A stretch of DNA of 24,578 bases, taken from the NCBI GenBank assembly GCA_009774215.1, contig VSNH01000040.1, positions 1 through 24,578 of the forward strand, in the 5' to 3' direction. This document shows, piece by piece, positions 13,121 to 21,354 of this stretch. Each line of letters opens with the position of its first letter. The stretch's first letter is position 1. The notes beneath the pieces were generated by a model that worked only from the letters and a program-made list of their open reading frames with translations, ran no database searches and was not told the origin of the DNA. The position numbers were made by a program, and so were the translations under genes. The stretch comes from Lachnospiraceae bacterium. Its GTDB lineage: Bacteria; Bacillota; Clostridia; Lachnospirales; Lachnospiraceae.

Positions 13121-15250
13121 TTAACTAAACTTTAAAAAACTCCGCTCCACACGGTTTTCATGCCTTAGGATAATGGCCGAGGTCGCCGGCAGGGTCACCC
13201 GCACCTTCCCTGAAATAACGGGATACTGCTTTGCCGCCGTGGAATAACCTTCCGCCGTCGTTATCATCAGACAGGTAAGCGCACACTCCTTCGGTATGCC
13301 CAGGTACCACACCGATACCTCTCTTGTAACCTCATAGTCATTGTTATTGACAAGGATCACAGACTGTCCCTCTCTGTTGAATCTGCCGAAACCGATCACA
13401 TTGTAATCGGCGTCCAGATACTTAAGAGAACCCGTCAAAAACTCCCGATGCGTTTTATGAATACGGATGACTTCTTTATGAAAAGCAATCAGTTCCTGAT
13501 CCTCATGCCCCCATGGGTAAGTCCGCCTGTTATCCGGATCGGTAAAACCGCAAACACCTGCCTCATCTCCATAATAAATAGTAGGCGCGCCGGGCCATGT
13601 CATCTGTATCACCACAGCTTCACGCAGCACCGCTTTATTTACGCCCCCGTTTGCCGCCTCCGGCCCAAGGGTATTCGTCCGGCCGACCTTATGGTTCGTT
13701 CTGGTAAGAAACCGAGAATGGTCATGATTAGACAGCTCGTTCATCGCCACCAGAAAAGACGGCATGGTAAAGGCTGCACAGTGATGCCTCATCGCTCCCC
13801 AAAAGTTGTCCGCATTGCCCCGCATATCCTCTCTGTAGTCGTCACTGTGCTTCTGCATCCCCGTCAGAAACCAGGTCACCGGTTCCATAAAGGCGTCATA
13901 ATTCATGACCGTATCCCACTCCTGGCCCTGCAGCCAGTCTAAAGGACTGCCGTAATGCTCCGCCAAAATGATCGCGTCGGGATTCGCCATCTTAACTGTT
14001 TTTCGAAACTCCTTCCAAAAACTATGGTTAAATTCCGGCGTGTGGCCTAAATCCGCCGCCACATCCAGACGCCAGCCGTCCGCATTGTATGGCGGAGATA
14101 CCCACTTTCTGCCAATGTACAGCACATAGTCCAAAAGCTGTCTGGAATTTTCATAATTCAGCTTCGGCAGCGTGTCATGTCCCCACCAGCCGTCGTAAGA
14201 ACCGTTATAGGGGAACTTATTCTCGTCATGAAACTGGAAATAGCTGTGATAAGGACTGTCTTTATCGATATAAGCGCCCTTTTCGTAGCCGGGCGCGTTC
14301 TCATAGATTCGTTCTCTGTCCAGCCACTTGTTGAAAGAGCCGCAGTGATTGAACACACCGTCCAAAATCACCTTCATGCCTCTTCTGTGCGCTTCCTTCA
14401 CCACTTCCGCAAAAAGCTCGTTGCTGGCCTCCAGATTCTCCTTATTGGAAACGCGGTCAATATACCTGGTGGCAAAACGGTTCTCCGTCTGCTCCGGCCG
14501 CAAGAGTTCTCCCTCATCATGCACAATCTTACCGAAATGAGGATCAATATAGTCATAATCCTGTATATCGTACTTGTGGTTGGACGGCGATACGAACAAC
14601 GGATTAAAGTAAATCACGTCCACGCCCAGATCCTGCAGATAATCCATCTTATCAAGAACGCCCTGCAGATCGCCGCCGTAAAACTCGCGCACCCCCATAG
14701 CCGCCGGATATTTATTCCAGTCCTCCACTTTGACCGTTTTATCTCCGATATACTGATACTCATTCGTCAGCACGTCATTGGAAGGGTCGCCGTTGTAGAA
14801 CCGATCCACATAAATCTGATAAAACACCGCGCCCTTCGCCCAATCAGGCGTTTTAAAGCCCGGAATAATATGAAAATGATAATATTCGTTCGTATCCTTC
14901 GTCACGCCGCGCCTGTCATAAAAACAGGAAATTTTCCCGGCGTGTACCTCAAAGTAATAACTCAGTTTTTCATCCTCGAGCTGAACCGTATGCGAGTAAT
15001 AATCGAAATACGCGTCCGATTCTGTCTTGAACATGAGGTGTTTCTCGTTCTTGTGTATAAAGAACACTTTATCGATATTATTTTTCGCAGACCGAAAACG
15101 CACGGTCGCTTCGCCGTAGGCGCTCGGTTCCATCGGCGAGACATAGTCCTCCGACAGATCCGTGAATAGAGCTTTTCGGTTAAAAACCGGCCGCATACCC
15201 GCAAAATACTGCTGATTCTTTTCTGCCTTCTGAAATTGATTGATATCCAT
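13121..15250 (-). CDS. Cytoplasmic GH13 alpha-glycosidase (neopullulanase/cyclomaltodextrinase-like)
   Basis: 709 residues. There is no signal peptide, so it should act in the cytoplasm on imported maltodextrins or cyclodextrins. An N-terminal beta-domain of the CBM34 type covers about residues 5-130 (EATVRFRSAKNNIDKVFF). The GH13 barrel starts near WAKGAVFYQIYVDRFYNGD. The conserved regions are DGVFNHCG (297-304), DGWRLDVAAD with nucleophile Asp396, ILAEHYG with acid/base Glu431, and ELSNHDHSRF with Asp510. A C-terminal beta-domain follows (about 610-709, including VIGFGRFNREGQSVILVNN). It is somewhat longer than typical 570-600-residue neopullulanases. It is monocistronic, with AAAGG seven bases before the ATG, its own terminator, and a promoter overlapped by a perfect inverted repeat. 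That repeat suggests a carbohydrate-responsive repressor. Exact specificity is not determined. Confidence 0.92.
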   Translation of the reverse strand: MDINQFQKAEKNQQYFAGMRPVFNRKALFTDLSEDYVSPMEPSAYGEATVRFRSAKNNIDKVFFIHKNEKHLMFKTESDAYFDYYSHTVQLEDEKLSYYFEVHAGKISCFYDRRGVTKDTNEYYHFHIIPGFKTPDWAKGAVFYQIYVDRFYNGDPSNDVLTNEYQYIGDKTVKVEDWNKYPAAMGVREFYGGDLQGVLDKMDYLQDLGVDVIYFNPLFVSPSNHKYDIQDYDYIDPHFGKIVHDEGELLRPEQTENRFATRYIDRVSNKENLEASNELFAEVVKEAHRRGMKVILDGVFNHCGSFNKWLDRERIYENAPGYEKGAYIDKDSPYHSYFQFHDENKFPYNGSYDGWWGHDTLPKLNYENSRQLLDYVLYIGRKWVSPPYNADGWRLDVAADLGHTPEFNHSFWKEFRKTVKMANPDAIILAEHYGSPLDWLQGQEWDTVMNYDAFMEPVTWFLTGMQKHSDDYREDMRGNADNFWGAMRHHCAAFTMPSFLVAMNELSNHDHSRFLTRTNHKVGRTNTLGPEAANGGVNKAVLREAVVIQMTWPGAPTIYYGDEAGVCGFTDPDNRRTYPWGHEDQELIAFHKEVIRIHKTHREFLTGSLKYLDADYNVIGFGRFNREGQSVILVNNNDYEVTREVSVWYLGIPKECALTCLMITTAEGYSTAAKQYPVISGKVRVTLPATSAIILRHENRVERSFLKFS

Positions 15251-15275
15251 AATCAGCCTTTCTTTAATAGTGGAG

Positions 15276-15316
15276 CAATATATAGATATTTTATCCTATA
15301 TATTGTGGATACGCAA
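15276..15316 (-). promoter_or_regulatory. GH13 gene promoter with overlapping operator-like palindrome
   Basis: On the minus strand: TTGCGT (15311-15316), a 17-base spacer and TAAAAT (15288-15293). A perfect 10-bp inverted repeat, CAATATATAG-N10-CTATATATTG (15276-15285 and 15296-15305), straddles the -10 element. A repressor bound there would block polymerase. TTGTGG/CCACAA forms a shorter repeat next to the -35. Confidence 0.6.
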
Positions 15317-15348
15317 CCCACAATTCTTGCACAAAATCACGACAAAGT

Positions 15349-15378
15349 AAAAAAGACAGTCGCTAAACTGTCTTTTTT
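15349..15378. terminator. Bidirectional intrinsic terminator downstream of ftsH
   Basis: AAAAGACAGT (15351-15360) pairs with ACTGTCTTTT (15367-15376) around a 6-nt loop, with A and T runs on the two sides. It is the first clear terminator after ftsH, whose stop lies about 210 bases upstream on the minus strand. Confidence 0.88.
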
Positions 15379-15441
15379 AGAGAAGGTATTTCTTTCTTAT
15401 GGGGTATAGCAAAAAACTATATAATGTATTGGGGGGTTACA
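15349..15441 (-). ncRNA. Candidate small RNA between ftsH and the GH13 gene
   Basis: A consensus-like promoter (15448-15476) points into a short region that holds no ORF of note and ends in the strong terminator at 15349-15378, predicting an RNA of about 90 nt. Its 5' part contains an unpaired CCCCCC run (15431-15436) that could pair with G-rich Shine-Dalgarno sequences, and a small TATAG/CTATA hairpin follows. No known RNA family was recognised. The 336-base gap 15251-15586 holds no protein gene; besides this it contains only the GH13 promoter and the ftsH 3' region. Confidence 0.45.
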
Positions 15442-15447
15442 AGTAGT

Positions 15448-15476
15448 ATATTAGCATACCCCCCGTCTGTCTACAA
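15448..15476 (-). promoter_or_regulatory. Promoter with extended -10 upstream of the candidate small RNA
   Basis: On the minus strand: TTGTAG (15471-15476), a 17-base spacer and TAATAT (15448-15453) preceded by TGC, an extended -10. A 7-bp inverted repeat, GGGGGGT/ACCCCCC (15431-15437 and 15458-15464), flanks the -10. Confidence 0.6.
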
Positions 15477-15586
15477 TACCAAGGATTCACAAATATTACA
15501 ATTTTGAGTATCTGATTTTGTTCATTATGCACAATTATCAGTTTTCCCTGCTCTCCCACCGACCAAACCATAGGTTCATGCCCGAA

Positions 15587-17440
15587 TTATGACTGTACCA
15601 GTTCGCCCGGCTCCTCCGGCTGGGGATAGTAGGTTTCAAAGAGCGCCTCAAACTCCGCACGATTGATCTTCTCCTTCTCCAAAAGGAGCTTCGCACACTT
15701 GTGAAGCACGTCCTCATGCTCCATAATAATATCCTTCGCCTTCTGATAACAGTCGTCGATGATCGTTTTTACTTCCCTGTCAATTTCACCCGAAACAAGC
15801 TCGCTGTGATTCTTCGCGTGGGCCAAATCCCTGCCGATAAACACTTCGTCGTCGTCATCGTCATAGTTGATCACGCCGATGTTGTCGGACATACCATAGC
15901 GTGTCACCATCCTGCGGGCTACCTTGGTAGCCTTCTTGATATCGCTGGACGCGCCCGTCGTGATATCGTCGAAAATGATTTCCTCCGCGATACGGCCTCC
16001 CAAGGACACCATGATATCCTCGATCATTTTTCCTTTTGTGAGGAACATCTCATCCTTTTCAGGAAGCGGCATGGTGTAGCCTGCTGCTCCCAGTCCCGTG
16101 GGAATAATAGAAACGGTATAAACCGGTCCCACATCCGGCAGCACATGGAAGAGAATCGCGTGACCCGCCTCATGGTAAGCCGTGATCTTTTTTTCCTTCT
16201 CCGAAATGATGCGGCTCTTCTTCTCCGCGCCGATTCCCACCTTGATAAACGCTTTCTTGATATCTTCCTGTCTCACAAAGGCCCGCTTGTCCATGGCCGC
16301 GTTGATGGCAGCCTCATTTAACAGGTTCTCTAAATCCGCGCCCGTAAAGCCCGCCGTGGTCTGAGCGATCTGCTGCAGATCCACGTCGTCGCCGAGAGGC
16401 TTATTCTTGGCGTGTACCTTTAAAATATCCTCTCTGCCCCGCACATCCGGGGAAACCACGGTAATCTTCCTGTCGAAACGCCCGGGGCGAAGAATTGCCG
16501 GATCCAGAATATCCACGCGGTTCGTGGCCGCCATCACAATAATGCCCTCGTTGATGCCAAAACCGTCCATCTCCACCAACAGCTGATTCAGCGTCTGTTC
16601 TCTCTCGTCGTGGCCGCCGCCCATACCCGTGCCGCGCCGTCTGGCCACCGCGTCAATCTCATCTATAAAGATAATGCAGGGCGCATGTCGTTTCGCCTCC
16701 GCAAACATATCCCGCACGCGGGATGCGCCCACACCGACAAACATTTCCACGAAATCCGAACCCGAAATACTGAAAAACGGCACATTCGCCTCACCGGCAA
16801 TGGCCTTGGCAAGAAGGGTTTTACCTGTGCCCGGCGCGCCTTCCAGGAGCACACCCTTGGGGATTCTGGCGCCAACCTTGGTAAACTTGCCCGGCTCTCT
16901 GAGAAACTCCACGATCTCCTGCAGTTCCTCTTTTTCCTCCTTTAAGCCCGCCACATCTCCAAGCGTAATCTTATTCTCCGCCCCTATTGTGAGTCTGGCG
17001 CGGCTTTTTCCGAAATTCATCATCTTGCCGCCACCGCCGCCGGCATTCTGCGAATTCATCATCACAAAGAAGAATACGCAGACAACCACCACGATCAGAA
17101 TCGGCAGGACACTATTCAAAAACCAGCTCTCCTCCGGCACACTCTCCACAGAGCAGTCTATGCCGTGAGCCCTGACAATGCTCTCCATCTCCGTCACATC
17201 GGTCACGTAAAGCGTCCTCTCCGCACCGTTCTTAAGAATTACCTCCAGAGAACCTGCGGATGAATCCTTGTTCGGACAGACAGTCACCACCGCGACTTCA
17301 TTATTCTCCATCTGCCTTTCAAATTCGCCTCTCGTATAGCCGCTGTTCGGCACTCGCAGCGTTCCCACCCACACGGTAAACAGCAGAAGACAGATAATAA
17401 TTACAAAATACAGATAAAAACTCCTACTACTCTTGTTCAT
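15587..17440 (-). CDS. ftsH: ATP-dependent zinc metalloprotease FtsH
   Basis: 617 residues, a typical length. Two transmembrane helices (about 9-28 and 112-129) flank an external domain and anchor the hexamer in the membrane. The AAA domain has Walker A GAPGTGKT (about 201-208), Walker B IIFIDEID, and the second region of homology ending NRVDILDPAILRPGRFDR. The zinc protease site is HEAGH (about 423-427), with a downstream Asp-containing segment. It degrades misfolded membrane proteins and selected regulators. The ATG at 17440 is preferred over an adjacent TTG at 17443. It lies 39 bases after hpt, in the tilS-hpt-ftsH order common in Firmicutes. The C-terminal tail is short and acidic. Confidence 0.97.
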   Translation of the reverse strand: MNKSSRSFYLYFVIIICLLLFTVWVGTLRVPNSGYTRGEFERQMENNEVAVVTVCPNKDSSAGSLEVILKNGAERTLYVTDVTEMESIVRAHGIDCSVESVPEESWFLNSVLPILIVVVVCVFFFVMMNSQNAGGGGGKMMNFGKSRARLTIGAENKITLGDVAGLKEEKEELQEIVEFLREPGKFTKVGARIPKGVLLEGAPGTGKTLLAKAIAGEANVPFFSISGSDFVEMFVGVGASRVRDMFAEAKRHAPCIIFIDEIDAVARRRGTGMGGGHDEREQTLNQLLVEMDGFGINEGIIVMAATNRVDILDPAILRPGRFDRKITVVSPDVRGREDILKVHAKNKPLGDDVDLQQIAQTTAGFTGADLENLLNEAAINAAMDKRAFVRQEDIKKAFIKVGIGAEKKSRIISEKEKKITAYHEAGHAILFHVLPDVGPVYTVSIIPTGLGAAGYTMPLPEKDEMFLTKGKMIEDIMVSLGGRIAEEIIFDDITTGASSDIKKATKVARRMVTRYGMSDNIGVINYDDDDDEVFIGRDLAHAKNHSELVSGEIDREVKTIIDDCYQKAKDIIMEHEDVLHKCAKLLLEKEKINRAEFEALFETYYPQPEEPGELVQS

Positions 17441-17479
17441 CAAACAATTCCTCTACTCCAGCCTGTACTAAATTTACAA

Positions 17480-18004
17480 TCAGTCAAATTTCACCATTCC
17501 GATATATGGCAGATTGCGGTACTTCTGGTCGTAATCCAAACCATACCCTACCACAAATTCATCGGGAATCTCAAATCCCGTGTAATCCACCTTCACATCC
17601 ACCACACGCCTGTCCGGCTTGTCCAGAAGCGTACAGAGCCTAACATCCAAAGGCCCCCTGCTTCGCAGCATGTCTAGCAGATAGCTCAGTGTCCGTCCGG
17701 AATCCACAATATCCTCAATCACGATTACATGCCTGTCCGCCAAAGGTTCATCCAGATCCTTCACAATTCTGACTACGCCGCTCGATTCGGTGTCCCCGCC
17801 GTAGCTGGACACCGACATAAAATCAATGGACACCGGCACTGTAATCCGCTTCGCCAGCTCGCACATAAAAAAGCTGCCGCCCTTTAATACACACACCAAA
17901 TGTACCTGTTTTCCGGCGTAATCTTGGGAAATCTGATTCCCTATCTCCTGAATTCTCTTGTCAATCTCTTCCTCCGTCAACAATACCTCTATCCGTTCCG
18001 CCAT
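17480..18004 (-). CDS. hpt: Hypoxanthine phosphoribosyltransferase
   Basis: 174 residues, the family length. It recycles hypoxanthine and guanine to IMP and GMP using PRPP in the cytoplasm. The PRPP-binding motif VIVIEDIVDSGRTLSYLL is present. The N-terminal substrate loop region LVCVLKGGSFFMCELAKRI and the DKPDRRVVDVKVDYTGFEIPDEFVVGYGLDY segment are characteristic. The ATG at 18004 has GAGGAGGAAGCC directly upstream and overlaps the end of tilS by 44 bases, so the two are likely translationally coupled. The tilS-hpt pairing is widely conserved. Confidence 0.97.
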   Translation of the reverse strand: MAERIEVLLTEEEIDKRIQEIGNQISQDYAGKQVHLVCVLKGGSFFMCELAKRITVPVSIDFMSVSSYGGDTESSGVVRIVKDLDEPLADRHVIVIEDIVDSGRTLSYLLDMLRSRGPLDVRLCTLLDKPDRRVVDVKVDYTGFEIPDEFVVGYGLDYDQKYRNLPYIGMVKFD

Positions 18005-19607
18005 GGCTTCCTCCTCTTAGACGTACTTCCAGAATACGTCTTGTGTTTTTCTTCACCCGGTACTGCCTGCTGACACGATGTCCGGGCACCCAGAGAATAT
18101 GAGCGCCGTCCGCCAGCAGATACATGTCATCCCGTTTCGCTTTCGGAATTTTCTCGTTAATCATGTACTGCTTGACAGACTGGGTGTGAAGTGCGTCGTC
18201 TATTGTAAGATAATCTCCCGGCTGTCTGGTTCGCAGGAGTAAAGACGTAGTTATTTTATCATAATCAAACCATTTCGTATATCTATTTTCTGGAATATTT
18301 TGTTCCTTTCTGTAGAAAAAAGACGCTGTCGGAAGAAAAGCCGTTTCCCACAGAGTAAAAATAAAGCTTCCCGCGCCCGGCACATCAAGCGCCGCCGCAA
18401 CACCGGGAATCAGCATGGATTCGGATACACAAATCTCCGGCAGCTTCCCCGGACGCGCCGTCTGCCGCCCGCTGCCGTTTTCGCTTTCCATGATCCGCCG
18501 CTCTGAGCCGCTTTCCTCATGCGCCGCCTGCTGCCCTGAAACGCCCGCTGCTTCGTCCCTTCGCCTTAAAAACAGCACGTCGTACTCTTTGACCGCCCTG
18601 ATTCCGTAGGGAAGAAAAAACTCCTTGCTGCCTTCCTTCTCCGTAAGCGCCATCAACCCCGCCATATGACGCGCGGTAATGTCCTTCCGATAAGGCGTCA
18701 TTCTTTCCAGCGCGCGCAGAAGAATGCGCTTACGCATCACCACATCCTCGGTTCGAAACCCTGCCATTTCTATCTTTACTTCCCCGTAAAGAATTCCCGC
18801 CTCCAAAGACGCGTCCGCCGTCCCGGTTCCGCTGATTTTACTTTCGAGATCTTCCTTTACATATCTGTCATAAAGCCTGTCCGTCTCCCGGTTCAGATAG
18901 CTCTCGGTTTCCGCCAGTATATCTGCCAGTTCCCCCATATGAGAGACCGCATTTTTGCAGATTTCCCGCCGTGCGTAAGGCAGTATATGGTGCCTGATTT
19001 TATTGCGGGCGTAAACGTCCTCTCCGTTCGTTGCATCCTCCCGCCAGTCAAGCCTTTCTTCTCTCAGATACGCTTCGATCTGTTCCCGGCTCACACACAA
19101 AAGCGGCCGGATGATCGATTCCCTGACGGGACGAATCGACGAAAGCCCCTTCAACCCGCTGCCGCGGAACATATGAAAGAGCATGGTTTCCGCCCGGTCA
19201 TCCGCATTGTGGGCCACCGCAATCCTGCCTCTGTCCCCGCTCTTTATTTCCTCGAGCACTTCCTGAAAAGCCCGATAGCGAAGCAGACGTCCCGCTTCCT
19301 CCCCGGACAGTCTGTGTGCCGCCGCATAGCCCGCCATGTCCACTTCCCGCAGATAAAAAGGGATACGCAAATCCCCGCACAGCTTCTCCACAAAGACGGC
19401 GTCCTCCCCGGCCTCCGCGCGGAGTCCGTGATTCACATGCACCACCGCCAGTCGGAATGGAATCTCCCTTTGCAGCCGCACCAACAGATGCAGCATACAG
19501 ACCGAATCCGCGCCGCCGGAAACGCCTGCCACTATGCAGTCTCCCGCTTCCGCCATGTCATGAACACTCATATATTGTTTTACTTTTTCAAAAAGTTTAT
19601 CCTTCAT
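17961..19607 (-). CDS. tilS: tRNA(Ile)-lysidine synthase TilS
   Basis: 548 residues from the ATG at 19607. It is somewhat longer than the common 430-480 because of an insertion of about 60 Ser/Gly/Glu-rich residues around positions 360-420 (EAAGVSGQQAAHEESGSERR). The PP-loop ATP-pyrophosphatase motif is SGGADS (residues 30-35). HNADDRAET marks the N-type domain. The C-terminal TilS domain is clear (LLLRTRQPGDYL through VPGHRVSRQYRV). It converts the anticodon cytidine of tRNA-Ile(CAU) to lysidine, which lets it read AUA. Starts at 19628 (GTG) or 19625 (ATG) are possible and would leave only a few bases after the spoIIE stop; the MKDKLFEKV start fits the family better. Confidence 0.94.
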   Translation of the reverse strand: MKDKLFEKVKQYMSVHDMAEAGDCIVAGVSGGADSVCMLHLLVRLQREIPFRLAVVHVNHGLRAEAGEDAVFVEKLCGDLRIPFYLREVDMAGYAAAHRLSGEEAGRLLRYRAFQEVLEEIKSGDRGRIAVAHNADDRAETMLFHMFRGSGLKGLSSIRPVRESIIRPLLCVSREQIEAYLREERLDWREDATNGEDVYARNKIRHHILPYARREICKNAVSHMGELADILAETESYLNRETDRLYDRYVKEDLESKISGTGTADASLEAGILYGEVKIEMAGFRTEDVVMRKRILLRALERMTPYRKDITARHMAGLMALTEKEGSKEFFLPYGIRAVKEYDVLFLRRRDEAAGVSGQQAAHEESGSERRIMESENGSGRQTARPGKLPEICVSESMLIPGVAAALDVPGAGSFIFTLWETAFLPTASFFYRKEQNIPENRYTKWFDYDKITTSLLLRTRQPGDYLTIDDALHTQSVKQYMINEKIPKAKRDDMYLLADGAHILWVPGHRVSRQYRVKKNTRRILEVRLRGGSHGGTDRGIVDGGRD

Positions 19608-19633
19608 CCTTCGCCTGCCCGTCATCACTCCGG

Positions 19634-20866
19634 CTACAGGGTGCTGTCTTGATCCCAGATTCCCGTCACAAGCACCGTCATATCATCCCGAATCCGTCCC
19701 CGGCTCTGCCCGATGGCATACGCCAGAATCTGGTTTGCAATTTCTCCCGGATTGCTGTATTCCATCCTGCCGAGAATCTCCGGAAGCGCTTCCTCGCCAA
19801 TCCCTTCCGAGAGCGCATCAAGCACGCCGTCCGAGAGCATAATCACATAATCTCCGCTCTGCAGCGTTCGATTCTGTATTTCCGGCGCCATCTGCCAAAA
19901 AACGCCCAGCGGCAGATTCCGCGAGGAAAGCCTATCCACCAGCCGCCCTCGTTTAATATAGGTGCTGGCCGCCCCCACTTTTACAAACTCACACTTCCCT
20001 GTATAAAGGTCAATATCGCAGACATCCAACGTGGACATAACCTGTTCCTGTCCTGCTGCCGCCATTGCCCCGTTTACCATCTGTACCGCAGGCTCTTTGG
20101 CAAACCCCGCCTCCAGTAGACGCTCCATCATCTCAATCACCCGGCCGGACTCCCGACGGGCATCCTCTCCGGAGCCGACACCGTCTGAAAGCAGCACCAA
20201 AAGCCTGCCCGTGTCCGACTCGAAAAAGGAATAACTGTCCCCCGATACCTTCTCCGTCTCCTTTACCGCTTTGGCAAAGCCTGTCAGCAGATGGTAGGGC
20301 GGCTCCTCCAAAAAATAGTAGGCATTGTATTCCCCCGCCAGATAGGCGGGCGTATTTTTCGCCGTGCAGAGCCTGCGGTTCATCGCCACCGATATGTAAT
20401 CCGCCACATCCTCCGTGGAAATATATTCCGTCTCCCCAAAGCGCGCGTGCCTGCTGCCTGCCTGTCGCATAACAAGGCTGATCTCCCGATGGCCGTCCTC
20501 ATGTTCCAGCTCCAGAAAGTCCTTCAACACAATGCCGGAATCTTTAAGCAGCGCCGCTATCTGCTTGTACCGCCGTTCTCCCATGGGACGACAGCGGCAG
20601 GTTTCTCTGGCCGTCACCGCCAGAATATGCGCCATCTCCTTCAAATGCTCCGCCAGAAGCCCCTGACTCTCCTGCAGACGCCGCCTGCAAAGATATTCCT
20701 GTCTGTCCGCCGGCTCTTCCCCGGAGGGCTCGTCCTTCGCCTGCGTGTCCTCAAACAAATCCGCCAGATCCCGAAAGGAGTCCGCATAAGCTAACAGCTT
20801 CTGCCTTCCATACTCCGGTATCACATCTATTCTGTCTTCTTCTCTCAAGCTTGTTCGTCTCTTCAT
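19634..20866 (-). CDS. spoIIE: SpoIIE-family serine phosphatase without a membrane domain
   Basis: 410 residues. The C-terminal PP2C/SpoIIE phosphatase domain covers about 200-405, with metal-binding motifs VLLSDGVGSGEDARRES, YVIMLSDGVLDAL and RIRDDMTVLVTG. Residues 1-190 are a charged region rich in Cys and Arg that resembles the central oligomerisation part of SpoIIE. Bacillus SpoIIE (about 827 residues) begins with ten transmembrane helices that place it at the polar septum. Here there is no hydrophobic segment, and only about 150 non-coding bases separate it from divIC. Expected role: dephosphorylating SpoIIAA to activate sigma-F in the forespore. The start is the ATG at 20866, nine bases after GGAGGCG. 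The gene position (divIC-spoIIE-tilS) supports orthology. Confidence 0.9.
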   Translation of the reverse strand: MKRRTSLREEDRIDVIPEYGRQKLLAYADSFRDLADLFEDTQAKDEPSGEEPADRQEYLCRRRLQESQGLLAEHLKEMAHILAVTARETCRCRPMGERRYKQIAALLKDSGIVLKDFLELEHEDGHREISLVMRQAGSRHARFGETEYISTEDVADYISVAMNRRLCTAKNTPAYLAGEYNAYYFLEEPPYHLLTGFAKAVKETEKVSGDSYSFFESDTGRLLVLLSDGVGSGEDARRESGRVIEMMERLLEAGFAKEPAVQMVNGAMAAAGQEQVMSTLDVCDIDLYTGKCEFVKVGAASTYIKRGRLVDRLSSRNLPLGVFWQMAPEIQNRTLQSGDYVIMLSDGVLDALSEGIGEEALPEILGRMEYSNPGEIANQILAYAIGQSRGRIRDDMTVLVTGIWDQDSTL

Positions 20867-20970
20867 CACACACCGCCTCCATACACGTCAATACTGCCTG
20901 TCCCAACGGGACGGAAAAGCCCGCAAAACCCGTCTTACACATATATATGAAAAGTTGATGTGTTTTATTC

Positions 20971-21004
20971 CAAAAATCGAGTAGGAGAAATTTTCCCCTA
21001 CTCG
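20971..21004 (-). terminator. Terminator after divIC
   Basis: On the minus strand: CGAGTAGG pairs with CCTACTCG (20997-21004 with 20978-20985), then ATTTTTGG. It separates the yab/divIC part from spoIIE-tilS-hpt-ftsH, so spoIIE should have its own promoter in 20867-20970. No clear -35/-10 pair was found there. Confidence 0.82.
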
Positions 21005-21018
21005 CAGTAAAAATCTAT

Positions 21019-21324
21019 CTATTTTTCATCTTTAAAGATAATCTCGCCCTCATATACCAGACCAAGCTTCTCTTTCGCCACTTCCTCGACGAATTTCTTA
21101 GTCTGCGTATACTTTCCATACTCTTCAATTTCCGCGGATCTTGCCTCCTCCGCTTCTATTTCCTGAAGCAGCGCCTCTTCCCTGTCCATATAAAACCGGC
21201 GCTTCTCCCGCAGTTCCACACTTTTAAAAGTAACCACCAGCATCATCATCAACACTACGGTAGTAACTAAAAGCATGGCCAGCCTGTTCTGACGTCTTTT
21301 ACGATATGCTGCTTTTCTTGCCAT
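21019..21324 (-). CDS. divIC: Septum formation initiator DivIC/FtsB family protein
   Basis: About 101 residues: a basic N-terminus (MARKAAYRKRRQNR), one transmembrane helix (LAMLLVTTVVLMMMLVVTF), a coiled coil (about 40-75) and a small conserved C-terminal region (KFVEEVAKEKLGLVYEGEIIFK). It is a bitopic division protein that partners with FtsL/DivIB-type proteins at the septum. The start is uncertain. I prefer the ATG at 21324. A GTG at 21348, seven bases after the yabQ stop, would add MEKGTFRG but has almost no Shine-Dalgarno sequence. It is last in its transcription unit before a terminator. Confidence 0.9.
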   Translation of the reverse strand: MARKAAYRKRRQNRLAMLLVTTVVLMMMLVVTFKSVELREKRRFYMDREEALLQEIEAEEARSAEIEEYGKYTQTKKFVEEVAKEKLGLVYEGEIIFKDEK

Positions 21325-21354
21325 GCCCCGAAACGTTCCCTTCTCCACCGCCTG

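Noticed and set aside
14177..15169. 330-residue plus-strand frame
   Set aside because: Antisense shadow of the GH13 gene, whose catalytic motifs are all intact on the minus strand.
18666..19652. 328-residue plus-strand frame
   Set aside because: It is the antisense shadow of tilS, with His/Arg/Pro-rich composition, no ribosome site and no recognisable domain.
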